NCBI GenBank assembly: GCA_902506565.1
Contig: LR732703.1
Location: 436,030-500,029, forward strand
Source: Burkholderiales bacterium 8X
Lineage (GTDB): Bacteria; Pseudomonadota; Gammaproteobacteria; Burkholderiales; Burkholderiaceae_C
Length of the DNA: 64,000 nucleotides
Reading direction: 5' to 3'
A program made the position numbers and the translations under genes. Of the stretch, positions 35,234-45,083 are shown piece by piece; within the stretch, counting starts at the first letter, position 1; the number at the start of each line of letters is the position of its first letter. The notes beneath the pieces were generated by a model that ran no database searches, was not told the DNA's origin, and worked only from the letters and a program-made list of their open reading frames with translations.

Positions 35234-36183
35234 GCGGCCACCTGCTGGTCGAACGCCCAGCGCGCCGCGGCTCGAACTGCCGCCTCCGAGTCGAGCCGCG
35301 GCGTCCAGCCCAATGAGCGGATCCGGCTGGTGTCGTAGTCGACGCTCGGCACGTCGCCGACCCAGCCTCGATCGCCGCCGGTGTATTCGATGCGGGCATC
35401 CAGGCTCGACTCCTCGACCACGATCTCGGCCATGCGCCGAACCGTGCAGCGGGTGTCGCCGCCGACGTTGAAGACATTGGTGCGGCCGGTCATCCGGCTC
35501 CAGGCCACCAGGATCGCATCGATCAGATCGCTGACATGCAGGTACGGCTTGACCTGCGAGCCGTCGCCGAGCACTTCGAGCCGGTCCGGCGTCCGCCCGA
35601 GCTTGCGGACGAAGTCGTAGATGGCACCATGGGTCGAGCGGTTGCCCACCACGTTCGGAAAGCGCGCCATCCAGCTGCGAATGCCGTAGTTCTCGCCATA
35701 CGACGAGATGAAGCCTTCCGATGCCAGCTTGGCCGCGCCGTAGTGCGAGATCGGCAGCAGCGGGCCGTCGTCCTCGGCAATGCGGCCGGGCAATTCGCCA
35801 TAGATGGCCGAGGTCGAGGCGAAGACGATCTGCCCCACCCGATGGCGGCGCATCGCCTCCAGCACCGTCCAGGTGGTCTGCAGGGTGTTCCTGAAGTCGG
35901 TGTCGGGGCTCGCATGGCTGCGCGCGATGTCCGAATTGGCGGCCAGGTGGAACACCGCATCGAACGCACCATCGCCGAAGAGCGTGTCCAGCGGCTCCGC
36001 ATCGCAGACATCCATTTCGACGAAGCGGAGTGGCGCGCCTGCTAAATCGATCAGGTGCGCCAGGTGCTCGCGTCGCCCGAGGACGAGGTTGTCCGCGACC
36101 GTGACCTGGTGCTGCAGTTGCACCAGGCGCTCGCACAAGTTGCTGCCGATGAAGCCGGCGCCGCCGGTAACGAGGATCTTCAC
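35230..36183 (-). CDS. NAD-dependent epimerase/dehydratase
   Basis: 317 residues from a GTG that overlaps the GmhA stop (GTGA). An extended SDR with [12 protein letters not shown], the catalytic triad serine in FASTSAIYG and Tyr-x3-Lys in [10 protein letters not shown]. It may modify the GDP-heptose made by its neighbours (for example 4-epimerisation or reduction to a 6-deoxy sugar), or another NDP-sugar. The exact reaction is unknown. Confidence 0.82.
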   Translation of the reverse strand: MKILVTGGAGFIGSNLCERLVQLQHQVTVADNLVLGRREHLAHLIDLAGAPLRFVEMDVCDAEPLDTLFGDGAFDAVFHLAANSDIARSHASPDTDFRNTLQTTWTVLEAMRRHRVGQIVFASTSAIYGELPGRIAEDDGPLLPISHYGAAKLASEGFISSYGENYGIRSWMARFPNVVGNRSTHGAIYDFVRKLGRTPDRLEVLGDGSQVKPYLHVSDLIDAILVAWSRMTGRTNVFNVGGDTRCTVRRMAEIVVEESSLDARIEYTGGDRGWVGDVPSVDYDTSRIRSLGWTPRLDSEAAVRAAARWAFDQQVAA

Positions 36184-36884
36184 GCGGCCAGTTCCTTTGC
36201 AAGTACGGTGGTGGCTTCGGTCGTCGCCGCGTCGCGCTTCGCAGCGATGAACTGCGCGAGCACGTGCATCACCGCCTGGTGTGCGTCTTCGATGATGCCG
36301 TAGTTGTTGGCAGCCACGTGCAGGCCGACATGCACGGCGGTGTGCAGAGCGCCGCCGTCGAATCCCGAGAGGCCGATGGTGGACATGCCCAGTTCGCGCG
36401 CCGTGGCGACCGCGCGAACGATGTTGGGACTCTTGCCCGATGAAGAAATCGCCAGCAACACGTCGCCGGGCTTGCCGAGGAAGGTGATCTGGGTCGAGAA
36501 CACTTTCTCGAAGCCGTAGTCGTTGGCAATCGCGGAATAGAGCGCCACGTTGGAGGTCATCGAGCGGGTGTCGATGATCGGCATGCCCTTGACGTGGGTT
36601 CCCTTGGTGAGGTCGCAGCAAAGATGATCGGCGATGGCGGCCGAGCCGCCGTTGCCGATCGCGTAGATATGGTTTCCCTTGTCGGCGGCCTCGACCACGA
36701 GCGCCCGCGCGGCGTCGAGCGCATCGGCGTCGATGGTGAGGAGCGCCGCGCGCAATGCATCGGCATAGTCCGCCAGGTACGCGCCCATGGAGGTGAGATC
36801 GAAGCGCTCGTTGCGGTGGCGGGGATCTTCTTGCAAGGGGAACTCCTGGTGGGTACGGGAAAAATCGGTAGGCGAAAAAGACAT
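36180..36884 (-). CDS. gmhA: Sedoheptulose-7-phosphate isomerase (GmhA-like)
   Basis: 234 residues, a SIS domain with [17 protein letters not shown] and the later [16 protein letters not shown], both typical of GmhA. It makes D-glycero-D-manno-heptose-7-phosphate from sedoheptulose-7-phosphate, the first step for GDP-heptose. The N-terminal extension of about 30 residues is longer than in E. coli GmhA. Confidence 0.85.
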   Translation of the reverse strand: MSFSPTDFSRTHQEFPLQEDPRHRNERFDLTSMGAYLADYADALRAALLTIDADALDAARALVVEAADKGNHIYAIGNGGSAAIADHLCCDLTKGTHVKGMPIIDTRSMTSNVALYSAIANDYGFEKVFSTQITFLGKPGDVLLAISSSGKSPNIVRAVATARELGMSTIGLSGFDGGALHTAVHVGLHVAANNYGIIEDAHQAVMHVLAQFIAAKRDAATTEATTVLAKELAA

Positions 36885-36890
36885 GCCGGC

Positions 36891-37694
36891 TCAGCGAACG
36901 GCGCGCTTGCGCTTCGCCCGCTCGGCGATCACCGCGTAAAGAAAAGGCCCGGCACCGCCGATATAGCGGCGCCAGAGGCGCGACGGTTCGAGCGCCAGCC
37001 GGTAGAGCCATTCGCTGCGCAGCTGCCGCACCCAGAGCGGCGCCCTGGCCACCCGACCCGCAGCGAAATCGATGAAGGCGCCGACGCACAGCACGACCGC
37101 GCCGCAATCGCCGGCGATCTTCCGGGCCCAGAGTTCCTGCCTCGGGTTGCCCATGCCGATCAGCAGCAGCTCGGTACCGGCCGCGCGGATCTCGGACACC
37201 AGCGCATCGCTTTCCACATCCGAGAAGAAGCCGTGGCTGGAGCCGACGATCCGGACGTTGGGATGGGCGCACGCCAGGGCTTCGGCCGCTTCCGCCGCAA
37301 CCCCGGGCGGGCTGCCGACCAGGAACACCGAAACCGGACGTTCGAAGGAGGACAGCAGGGCAGGCGTGAGATCGGTGCCGTTCAGGTTCTGCGGAAACTT
37401 GCCGCCGTAGAGGATGGTGCTGGCGATGTCGATGCCGAGGCCGTCGTTGAAGACCGTCGCGCACGAGAGCGCCTCTGCCAGCGCCGGAAGCCGGCGCGCC
37501 ATGTTGAAGGTGTGCATGTTGCAGAAGGCAAAGACGCGGCCGCTGCGCGCATGAATCGCGTTCTGGATGTCGTTGACCGCCGCGCGTTGGTCCAGCACCT
37601 CGAAACTGATCGGACCGATCGGTCGGCGCTCGCGCTGCGCCGCCAGCTGCGGAAGGTTGCCGTAGAAGAATCCGGAATCTCTGCGATAGCTCAT
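36891..37694 (-). CDS. WecG/TagA/CpsF family glycosyltransferase (GT26)
   Basis: 267 residues. The family motifs are TVFNDGLGIDIASTIL with the NG(T/L)D-type active site and NLNGTDLTP, plus the conserved IGMGNPRQELWARKI. Members add a sugar (for example N-acetylmannosamine-type) to a lipid-linked acceptor. No initiating transferase is encoded in this locus. The ATG at 37694 is chosen because the upstream extension has no family character. Confidence 0.88.
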   Translation of the reverse strand: MSYRRDSGFFYGNLPQLAAQRERRPIGPISFEVLDQRAAVNDIQNAIHARSGRVFAFCNMHTFNMARRLPALAEALSCATVFNDGLGIDIASTILYGGKFPQNLNGTDLTPALLSSFERPVSVFLVGSPPGVAAEAAEALACAHPNVRIVGSSHGFFSDVESDALVSEIRAAGTELLLIGMGNPRQELWARKIAGDCGAVVLCVGAFIDFAAGRVARAPLWVRQLRSEWLYRLALEPSRLWRRYIGGAGPFLYAVIAERAKRKRAVR

Positions 37695-37716
37695 GGGTTG
37701 CCTTGTGCCTCTGGAT

Positions 37717-40083
37717 TCATTCGATGGCCGAGCAATCAAAGCTCGCGCCTGCGCGGAACGGGGCCGGCTCGCAGCTGGCCGGCTGCCCGTACGCCCAGCC
37801 CGAACCCTTGAAGCCGACGTAGACGCGACCGAACACGTCCGGGTCGCCTTCGATCACGGTGATCTGGTCGAGCGAACCGAGTGGAAACGTGGCGACCCGT
37901 TGCCAGCTCGATGCGGCATCGGTGGAGCGCCAGATGCCGAAGCCGCCGCGCAGTCGTGCAGAAACGAAGATGGTCGGATACGCCGCGTCTGCCGCCGGCT
38001 TGCCGAAGGCAATGTCATCGACCTGGTCGACGCCGTCCAGCGCCCGCCAGTGCGCACCGCCGTCGATGCTGCGGCGCAGCCGGGTGTCGAAGGGGCCCAG
38101 CGTGCCCGAGGTGAAGAAGAGGTGACCCGGCTGTCCCGGTACCACGCGCAGCTTGGCCGAGTGTTCCGGGTGCGGCGCAATGGCTCCTTCGAAGACCCGG
38201 CGCCAGCGCGCGCCACCGTCCTGCGTCACCCACAGGCCGGCGAGCCCGGCGTTCGCACCTTCGCCGCCATGCATCAGGTAGAAGACGCCCGGCAAGACGC
38301 GGTCGGCTGCCAGCGTCTTGCGGTGGTAGTGAAGCGCCGGATGCGAACCGGTCAGCGGCAGCTTCTCGCCCGGCAGCACGACTCGCTGCCAGCTCGCGCC
38401 GCGATCCTTGGTGTAGTAGGGCGCGCGATGGTAGGTCGGCAGCCAGACGATGTTGTCGATGTCGTTCGCCGCGACGGCGATGCTGCCGAAGGACATCCGC
38501 CAGGGGTCGTCGGCACGGGTGCCGGGCGGGTGCGGCAGCGTGCGGAACCTGGTCCAGCGGCGACCGCCGTCGACGCTGAATCCGGCCAGCACGGCGTCGC
38601 CGTCCTCGGAGCAGCAGAAGGTGCGCGCGTCCGAGGCATTGGTGACGATGAAGCGGGGGTCGGCGGGGGTCCAGGCCAGTTGCTGCGCCGAGATCAGCAT
38701 GCGCTCCTTCGGGCCGAAGGTGGTCGAGTAGGCGTCGAGGTCGTCCTTCAGGTGGATTCCGAAGTCCCAGCCTGCCAAGAGCGGCGACTGGCCGGGCGGC
38801 TTGACGACGTCGTTGGCGACCAGTTCCTCGATGCCTCTCAGGCGGCTCTTCCAGGTGATCAGCGAAGTCGAGCCGGCAAGATCGGTGTAGTAGACGCCTG
38901 TGCCCGCCGCCACCCAGAGGCGTCGGCCGTCGACCGGGTCGAAGCTGACCTGCCCCATCGCCCAGTAACCGATGTCGTTCGCGCGAAGGTAGCTCGGGTC
39001 GCCGTCGCTGATGTGGGCGCGATGTTCGAGTCGGCTCCAGCTCTGGCCGCCGTCGGCAGAGCGAAACGGCTTGCCGCCTTCGGTGAAGACGAAGACCTGC
39101 GAAGTCGTCGGTTGCACGGCTACGGCCGCGAAGCGCTCGGCAGGCAGCCGGCCCGGACCGACTAGCGAAGTCCAGCTGCCGTCCCGGTAGCGCCAGGCAC
39201 TGCGGGTGTCGGCATCGACGCCGTAGAAGCTGCCGTCCGGTGCGAACGTACCTTGCCTGAGCATCGTCGGCGCCGGGCCGCCGCGGTCTGGCAAACGCTC
39301 GAAGGTCTTGCCCTGGTCCTTCGAAACGAAGACGCCGTGTCCGGCAGCGACTGCCCACACGCGCGAACGCGGTGACGGTTCGTACATGACGATGATCCCC
39401 GGCGCCTGCATGCCGGGCGCGGGCTGCTGGTCGCGGCTCTGCGGCATCGATGGCACGGCCGCCCAGTGGGCGCCGCCGTCGGTCGAGCGCCAGAGTCCGC
39501 CGTGCGGCGTGCCGAAAAGCACCAAATTCGGGTCGTCGGGCGAGATCGCCAGATAGGGTCCGGCGTGCCGGAACTCGTCGTTGGCCGGGGTCTCGCCGGC
39601 GCCGGCAGGTAGCCGTGTATCGACGAAGCGGGTGCCGCGGTCGTCGGAGCGATAGACCGTGTTCTTGAGCGCCATGTAGATGCGGCGCGGGTCCGTCGGC
39701 GCCACGGCGATCTCGTACACGCCATCGCTCACGATGTTCTGCGCATGAGTGGCGGCGGGCATGCTGGCGGTATTGACCAGCTGCGACCAGCGCTGCTCGT
39801 CTTCGTGCCACAGGTAGGCGCCATACACATCGGCACGTGCCACCCGGGTCTTGCCTTCGCGATCCGAGCTGAGGCCGGTGATGAATCCGCCGGCGCCGAC
39901 GGCGACCGGGCGCCAAAGGTACGCACGCGCACGCTCGCCATCCAGCGTGCGGTCCACGTCGATCGACGCCGAGGAGTCCGTCGGCTGGAGTGCCGCGCCC
40001 AGGATGGCGGCGGCCACGGCCAGCCGGGTTCCGAGCCAACGCGGCCAATGCCGCAACCTGCAGTCGCAAGCCGCTCCGAACAT
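37717..40083 (-). CDS. GH74-like beta-propeller protein (BNR repeats) in the exopolysaccharide locus
   Basis: 788 residues. A short membrane anchor or signal (about 15-35) is followed by two sets of BNR-type repeats (LWRSTDGGAHW, RSADGGQSWSRL, LRRSIDGGAHW). The N-terminal part, WRPVAVGAGGFITGL followed by RVARADVYGAYLW, matches the start of GH74 enzymes, whose catalytic base lies in RTDIGGAY-like sequences; here this is Asp85. A later WAMGQVSFDPVDGRRLWV resembles the second catalytic loop but carries Gly where an Asp would be expected, so the acid residue is doubtful. The protein may cut or bind the polymer. It begins 1 bp after the Wzc-like gene. Confidence 0.7.
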   Translation of the reverse strand: MFGAACDCRLRHWPRWLGTRLAVAAAILGAALQPTDSSASIDVDRTLDGERARAYLWRPVAVGAGGFITGLSSDREGKTRVARADVYGAYLWHEDEQRWSQLVNTASMPAATHAQNIVSDGVYEIAVAPTDPRRIYMALKNTVYRSDDRGTRFVDTRLPAGAGETPANDEFRHAGPYLAISPDDPNLVLFGTPHGGLWRSTDGGAHWAAVPSMPQSRDQQPAPGMQAPGIIVMYEPSPRSRVWAVAAGHGVFVSKDQGKTFERLPDRGGPAPTMLRQGTFAPDGSFYGVDADTRSAWRYRDGSWTSLVGPGRLPAERFAAVAVQPTTSQVFVFTEGGKPFRSADGGQSWSRLEHRAHISDGDPSYLRANDIGYWAMGQVSFDPVDGRRLWVAAGTGVYYTDLAGSTSLITWKSRLRGIEELVANDVVKPPGQSPLLAGWDFGIHLKDDLDAYSTTFGPKERMLISAQQLAWTPADPRFIVTNASDARTFCCSEDGDAVLAGFSVDGGRRWTRFRTLPHPPGTRADDPWRMSFGSIAVAANDIDNIVWLPTYHRAPYYTKDRGASWQRVVLPGEKLPLTGSHPALHYHRKTLAADRVLPGVFYLMHGGEGANAGLAGLWVTQDGGARWRRVFEGAIAPHPEHSAKLRVVPGQPGHLFFTSGTLGPFDTRLRRSIDGGAHWRALDGVDQVDDIAFGKPAADAAYPTIFVSARLRGGFGIWRSTDAASSWQRVATFPLGSLDQITVIEGDPDVFGRVYVGFKGSGWAYGQPASCEPAPFRAGASFDCSAIE

Positions 40084-40084
40084 C

Positions 40085-42301
40085 CTAGGCCGCCCTGCGT
40101 CCGACGTGATGCTCGTAGCCGTAGCCATAAGCCAGGTCGGTGGGCTTGGCGTCGTTGAAGATCAAGCCGGCGACCTCGATGCCGCTCAGGTCGAAACGAT
40201 TGATCGTTTCGGCCAATTGGTCGGCACGGCTGGTTCCGCGGCGGGCGATGCAGAACACGAGGCCTGCATGGCTCGACACGATCAACGCATCGGCGCCCGC
40301 CAGCACCGGGGCGGTGTCGATCAAGACGAAGTCGTAGCTCGGCGCGATGCGAGCCAGCATGTCGCCGAGCACGCCGTTCGCAAGCGCATCGGCCGGCCTT
40401 GCGCGGAGTTCGCCGGTCGCGATGAAGTCGAGGTTCTTCAGCACGTTGAGGTGCGCGGCCTCGGGCAGCTGCGCCTGCCCGGCGAGCAGTTCGGACAAGC
40501 CCTTTCGCCGCTCCAGCCCGAGGTAGCGATGCAGGTAGCCGTCACGAAGGTCGGCATCGATCAGCAGCACCCGTTTGCCCGACGACGCGAGCAGGGCGGC
40601 GAGGTTGGCGGCGATGAACGACTTGCCGATCGAGGCGGTCGGCCCGGTGATCGCCACGATGTTGTTGCGCGCACCCGCCTTCGCATGCTGCAGGCTGGTG
40701 CGGAAGGTGCGCAGGCTTTCGATGGCGCCGTCGTCCGATGCCTCGTCCGACAGCAGGTTGACCTTCTTGCCGCGGCCGAGGATCTGGTGCTGAAGGCTCG
40801 ACTGGGCCTTGCTGTGCGGCACGACTGCCGCCACCGGCAGGCCCTGTGCCCGGCCGAGTTCGTCGGGCGTGTCGATGGATCGGGTCAGGGCGCTTCTCAC
40901 GACCGCGAACAGCAGCCCGAGCAACAGTCCCGCCACGGCTGCGCCACCCGCGATCAGCGGGCGCTTGGGGCCGACCGGCGTCGACGGCTCGACGGCGGTG
41001 TCGATCAGCCGCGCGCTGCCGATGGTGCTGGCACGCACCAGTCGAAGCTGCTGTGCGGTGCTCAGGAGCGAGGCATAGAGTTCGGTGTTGACGCGGACGT
41101 CGCGGGTCAGGCGCACCAGGTCCTGCTCGGTCGCCGGGACGCGGCGGATCTTTTCGTTGACGCTGCCGATCTCGGCCGACACCGTGCGGATCTGCTGCGC
41201 CACCGCCTGCACCAGCGGGTTCTCGTCCTGGTAGCGCGTGCGCAGTTCGTCCTGCCGCTGCCGCAATTCGACCAGCCGCACCTGGGCCTGCACCGACTGC
41301 TGCAGGATCGACTTGACCTCTTCGTTGAGGTCGGTGGTGCCGCGTGAATTGCGGAAGGTGTTGTAGCGGGCCTCGGCAGTCTCGATCGCGGTCTTGAGTT
41401 CGGGCAGCTGGGTCTCGAGGAACGCGAGCGACTTCTCGGCTTCCTCGGTCTTGAGATTGACGTTCTGCGCGATGTACTGCTCGCCGATCTGGTTGAGCAC
41501 GCGGGCAGCCAGCGCCGGATTGGCATCTTCGAGGCTCACCGAGATCAGGCCGGACTGCTTGCCGCGCTCGGCGATCACCAGGGCCTTCTGCAGGCGCTCC
41601 ACGGCGTCTTCCATCGAGAAGCGGCGCAGCACGAACTGCGCGCCGGGCCGTGCCTTGACCGAGTCGACCTTGACCACGAAGTCACCGGCGGGCGTGGAAA
41701 GCGTGGTCTCCTTGCCGACCAGTCCTTCGACATGGACCAGGTCGTCGAAGTGAAGCTTGAAAGAAGTCGGGCTCACGAGGGTCAGCGTGAAAGCCTTCTT
41801 CTCGAATGCCTTGGGTACGTCGAAGCGGGACACCTCGATCGCTTCCGCGCCCCAGGCATAGCCCGAGAAGCCCGGCACCGAGAAGCCGGAAACCTCGTCG
41901 CTGCGCCGGGCCATCCATTCGCCGACCAGCGGCACGTACTTGGGCTTGGCATTGATGTACAGGTGCGCGCTCTCGACGGCCCGTGTCACGACCGAACGCG
42001 AGCGGAGCATTTCGAGTTCGGCTGCCGCCGCGGTCTTCAAGTCGAAGATGCCGGCCAGGTTCGACGGAATGTTGCGCTGTGCCGGGTCGTTGACATCGAC
42101 CTTGATCAACAGGTTGGCCTGGTAGGCCGGCGGCGCCATCAGCGCATAGACGAGGCCGATGAGGGCGACCGGCAGCGCAATCGCCACGATCGCAACCAGG
42201 TGCTTGCGAAGCAGCGCGAGGATGCCGGCGAGATCGAGGTATTCGTCGGCGGGGCGGCTCGTGGCGGCGGGCCGGGAAGGAGCGGGCAGTCGGGGTTGCA
42301 T
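40085..42301 (-). CDS. Wzc-like polysaccharide co-polymerase/tyrosine kinase
   Basis: 738 residues. A Wzz domain with two membrane spans (about 35-57, and one near 450) encloses a periplasmic coiled-coil region. The C-terminal BY-kinase shows Walker A GPTASIGKS (about residue 550), Walker A' LLIDADLRDG and Walker B FVLIDTAPV, ending with only three tyrosines (YGYGY). Such proteins set chain length through autophosphorylation. The tyrosine cluster is short, and no tyrosine phosphatase gene is in the window. Confidence 0.92.
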   Translation of the reverse strand: MQPRLPAPSRPAATSRPADEYLDLAGILALLRKHLVAIVAIALPVALIGLVYALMAPPAYQANLLIKVDVNDPAQRNIPSNLAGIFDLKTAAAAELEMLRSRSVVTRAVESAHLYINAKPKYVPLVGEWMARRSDEVSGFSVPGFSGYAWGAEAIEVSRFDVPKAFEKKAFTLTLVSPTSFKLHFDDLVHVEGLVGKETTLSTPAGDFVVKVDSVKARPGAQFVLRRFSMEDAVERLQKALVIAERGKQSGLISVSLEDANPALAARVLNQIGEQYIAQNVNLKTEEAEKSLAFLETQLPELKTAIETAEARYNTFRNSRGTTDLNEEVKSILQQSVQAQVRLVELRQRQDELRTRYQDENPLVQAVAQQIRTVSAEIGSVNEKIRRVPATEQDLVRLTRDVRVNTELYASLLSTAQQLRLVRASTIGSARLIDTAVEPSTPVGPKRPLIAGGAAVAGLLLGLLFAVVRSALTRSIDTPDELGRAQGLPVAAVVPHSKAQSSLQHQILGRGKKVNLLSDEASDDGAIESLRTFRTSLQHAKAGARNNIVAITGPTASIGKSFIAANLAALLASSGKRVLLIDADLRDGYLHRYLGLERRKGLSELLAGQAQLPEAAHLNVLKNLDFIATGELRARPADALANGVLGDMLARIAPSYDFVLIDTAPVLAGADALIVSSHAGLVFCIARRGTSRADQLAETINRFDLSGIEVAGLIFNDAKPTDLAYGYGYEHHVGRRAA

Positions 42302-42311
42302 GGGGCCTGCC

Positions 42312-43457
42312 TCAACGCGTCGCGTTCACGTTGTAGTAAGACGCCGTGGCACTCGCCGCATTCGGCAGGATCAGGGTCACGATCCGGTTGAAGCGCGCCA
42401 GGCCCGAGGCATCGACGAACACGACGTCGCGCGGCCGCAGCACGAAGCCGTCGGCCAGCGCCAGGGCCACCGGCGAACGCGCGTCGAGGTTGTAGACCAG
42501 CGGTTCCTTCGCGTTCGCATTGCGCACCACGTACACCTGCCGCCCGGCCGCGCTCAATTGGTTGAGGCCGCCGGCTTCGCCCAGCGCCTCGGTCAGCGTC
42601 AGGCGACCGTTGACCATCGGCAGCGCCCGTGGCGCAGCCACTTCGCCCAGCACGAAGATCTTGTTCTCGTCGCGGCTGCGCACCCGCAGCACGTCGCCAG
42701 GCGCAAGAAGGATGTCCGATGGGTTGATGCCCTGGCGCACCAGCGCCGGCAGGTTGACCGGGTACGAAGCGCCGCCGCGGCTGATGACGATCGCGCTCTG
42801 GTCGGCCGAGGGCAGCAGGCCGCCGGCTCGGGTCAGTGCCTCGAGCAGCGTCATCGGCAAGTCGTCGATGACCTGGTTGCCGGGCGAACGCACTTCGCCG
42901 TCGACATACACCTTCTTGCTGCGGAAGTCCTGCACGCGCAGCGTGATGTCCGGCTTCTTGATCGAGCGGAAGAGGCGCTCCTGCAGCAGGTCGCGAGCCT
43001 GCATCTCGGTGAGGCCCGCGACCCGGATGGCGCCGACGTACGGAAACTGGATCTGCCCCGACTGGTCGACCACGTACGCCGACGGCGACTGTGCACCGCG
43101 CACCGGAACGCCCGAGGCCGACAGCGCCTGCGCACCAGCGGCGGCGATGTTCAGTTCCGGATAGTTCCAGACCAGGATCGACAGCAGGTCGCCGTTGCCG
43201 ATCACGTAAGGCTTGGTGGTGCCGGTAAAGCCCTGGATGTCCTGGCGGGTCGAGCGCTCCAGGTCCGCGCTCTCTTCGGCGATCAAGGTGGGCGTGATCA
43301 GCTTCAGGATCGGGGTTTGCTGCGCGGTCTGACCTTCGGGTGCGGAAGGCACGCTTTCGAGGCGCATGCCCGACTCGATGCTCGTGCAACCGGCAAATAC
43401 CAAGGACAGCAAAAGCAGCAGGCAGGGCCGAACCGCGGGGTGCCGCAAATAATCCAT
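42312..43457 (-). CDS. Polysaccharide export lipoprotein (Wza/OPX family)
   Basis: 381 residues with the lipobox LVFAGC. The polysaccharide export domain starts at YVIGNGDLLSILVWNYPEL, and SLBB-type repeats follow (VYVDGEVRSPGNQV, IFVLGEVAAPRALP). The C-terminal helix forms the outer-membrane pore in Wza. It is the first gene of the locus, and the ATG at 43457 was chosen because it leads directly into the signal peptide. Confidence 0.92.
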   Translation of the reverse strand: MDYLRHPAVRPCLLLLLSLVFAGCTSIESGMRLESVPSAPEGQTAQQTPILKLITPTLIAEESADLERSTRQDIQGFTGTTKPYVIGNGDLLSILVWNYPELNIAAAGAQALSASGVPVRGAQSPSAYVVDQSGQIQFPYVGAIRVAGLTEMQARDLLQERLFRSIKKPDITLRVQDFRSKKVYVDGEVRSPGNQVIDDLPMTLLEALTRAGGLLPSADQSAIVISRGGASYPVNLPALVRQGINPSDILLAPGDVLRVRSRDENKIFVLGEVAAPRALPMVNGRLTLTEALGEAGGLNQLSAAGRQVYVVRNANAKEPLVYNLDARSPVALALADGFVLRPRDVVFVDASGLARFNRIVTLILPNAASATASYYNVNATR

Positions 43458-43818
43458 CAAGCAAGGCTCCGTGAATGTTTCTTTTGCGCCGGTCAAGGCT
43501 CGCCGGCATCCATGCCGCTCTGTCCTTTCGACCCGCCATGTAGGAAAAGTACTACCTGGTGTCGACGCCTCAGGATTGTGGCTTTAAGTAGTACGAATCC
43601 GTAAAACTCAAGTGTAAACCGTTGAAAAAAGAGAACTTTTGACCTATTTCCGTGCGACTTTTCGGCTGGATGTCGCGTGGTTGGAACTCAGGCGTGAGCC
43701 GACCCAAGGTGGTATAGCACGCACCGTGCCAACGTTCGTCGATAGGTAAATTGCAGGATAAATCAGCAATTGCAGATAAATCTACCCAATATTGATTAGC
43801 TAAATCACGGCTTATTCA
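43458..43818. other. Upstream region of the exopolysaccharide locus
   Basis: About 360 bp, AT-rich in its middle, with no gene. It must hold the promoter of the 18-kb operon on the minus strand, but no element stands out enough to name. A GTACTAC/GTAGTAC inverted repeat (43549-43555, 43588-43594) and the direct repeat at 43750-43782 are the only clear structures. Confidence 0.6.
43750..43782 (+). repeat. Short direct repeat
   Basis: ATTGCAGGATAAATC (43750-43764) and ATTGCAGATAAATC (43769-43782) are near-identical and lie in the AT-rich gap between the patatin gene end and the exopolysaccharide promoter region. They could be regulator sites, but nothing shows for which gene. Confidence 0.5.
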
Positions 43819-44799
43819 TCAGCGGCCGTGGCGATAGGCACCGAGATACCGCCCATGCCAATCCACGGATGCTCGAACGCCCAATTGGCTGCGATGCCTC
43901 TGCAACCAAGCTTCGCAAGCCGCCCGACCCTTGTCATGCAATGACTCGAACAGCTCCCACCCGATCGTCCGCTTGATCGACGGCTCCAGGTCCATCGCCG
44001 ATCCTTCATCGGCAAGGCTCAGAACATGCATTCGCAAGTCCGCGCCCGGGACCGTGCGGTTCACCAGATCGAGCGCCCGCAGTTCGGAGACCAGTCCGTT
44101 GATCGAAGCGATCTCGTTGATGCGGTTCAGGATGTTCTTCGCCGAGGTGGGCGTCTCGGGCCGTTCGAGGGGCGTGAGCTCGACCATGAAGATGTCCGCA
44201 TCGATGTCGTCGTCGTACAGCGGCCAGAGCATCGGGTTGCCCGCATAGCTGCCGTCCCAGTACGGGTCGCCGTCGATGGTCACCGCCTGGAACAGTAGCG
44301 GCGCGCAGGCTGACGCGAGCACCGCGTCGACCGAGAGGTCGCCGTTGCCGAAGACGCGGGTGGCGCCGGTGCGAACGTTGACCGCGTTGACGAAAAGAAC
44401 CGGCGCGTCGGCGCTCTTCAGACGCTCCTCGTCCATCACCGCATCGAGCACGTAGCGAAGCGGCGCCATGCCGAGCGGGTTGGCCTGATAGGGCGATACG
44501 AGCGGCAGCGCGTCGTCCCAGGTGCCCATGCCCGGCTTGCGCAAGGGGAGCAGCAAGAAACTCATCGGCAGGCCGGCCTGCGCGATCTTCTGCCAGAGCA
44601 AGGCGAGGTTCTTCTTGGCGCCTTCTCGACCGCCGCGCGCATAGCCACTGGCAAGCGCCGCACCATTGAGCGCGCCTGCGCTGCTGCCGCTGATGCGGCC
44701 GATGGCGATATCGGGTTCGTCGAGAAGGTGATCGAGCACACCCCAGGTGAATGCGCCATGTGCGCCTCCGCCTTGCAGCGCGAGATGAAGGACGGTCAT
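43819..44799 (-). CDS. Patatin-like phospholipase
   Basis: 326 residues. The oxyanion GGGAHGAF, the nucleophile in GSSAG and the catalytic Asp in WDGSYAG are all present, so the Ser-Asp dyad is intact. Bacterial members release fatty acids from phospholipids. The N-terminus begins directly at the motif with no signal peptide. The gene is divergent from the manganese catalase gene. Confidence 0.92.
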   Translation of the reverse strand: MTVLHLALQGGGAHGAFTWGVLDHLLDEPDIAIGRISGSSAGALNGAALASGYARGGREGAKKNLALLWQKIAQAGLPMSFLLLPLRKPGMGTWDDALPLVSPYQANPLGMAPLRYVLDAVMDEERLKSADAPVLFVNAVNVRTGATRVFGNGDLSVDAVLASACAPLLFQAVTIDGDPYWDGSYAGNPMLWPLYDDDIDADIFMVELTPLERPETPTSAKNILNRINEIASINGLVSELRALDLVNRTVPGADLRMHVLSLADEGSAMDLEPSIKRTIGWELFESLHDKGRAACEAWLQRHRSQLGVRASVDWHGRYLGAYRHGR

Positions 44800-45083
44800 G
44801 CCATGTTCTTTCGCAAGTGTCGGTATCGGATGCTCTGAGTGTGTGTAGAGAGTCTTTCGATTCGGAGACCGACGAGTCTTGGAATGACGTAGGTCATTCG
44901 ATCGAGACCGCAGCTGAGTTGACTGCTCGCACGACTGCTCTGCCGTGTGAAGGTGCTCGCCGCACGGATGTGGGAACCCGTTCCTACAACTCTCGCAGGA
45001 CCCGGGTGCGAGAAAAAAGTGACCGGGTCGCAATGACTCCGCGACGACGCCACCACGACTTCAACCCCACCCCAAGGAAACCC

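Noticed and set aside
31891..37464. Very long minus-strand frames of 460-760 codons across the heptose genes
   Set aside because: Each is a real gene with a non-coding upstream extension that runs through the neighbour in another frame. Starts were placed at the 4-bp overlaps instead.
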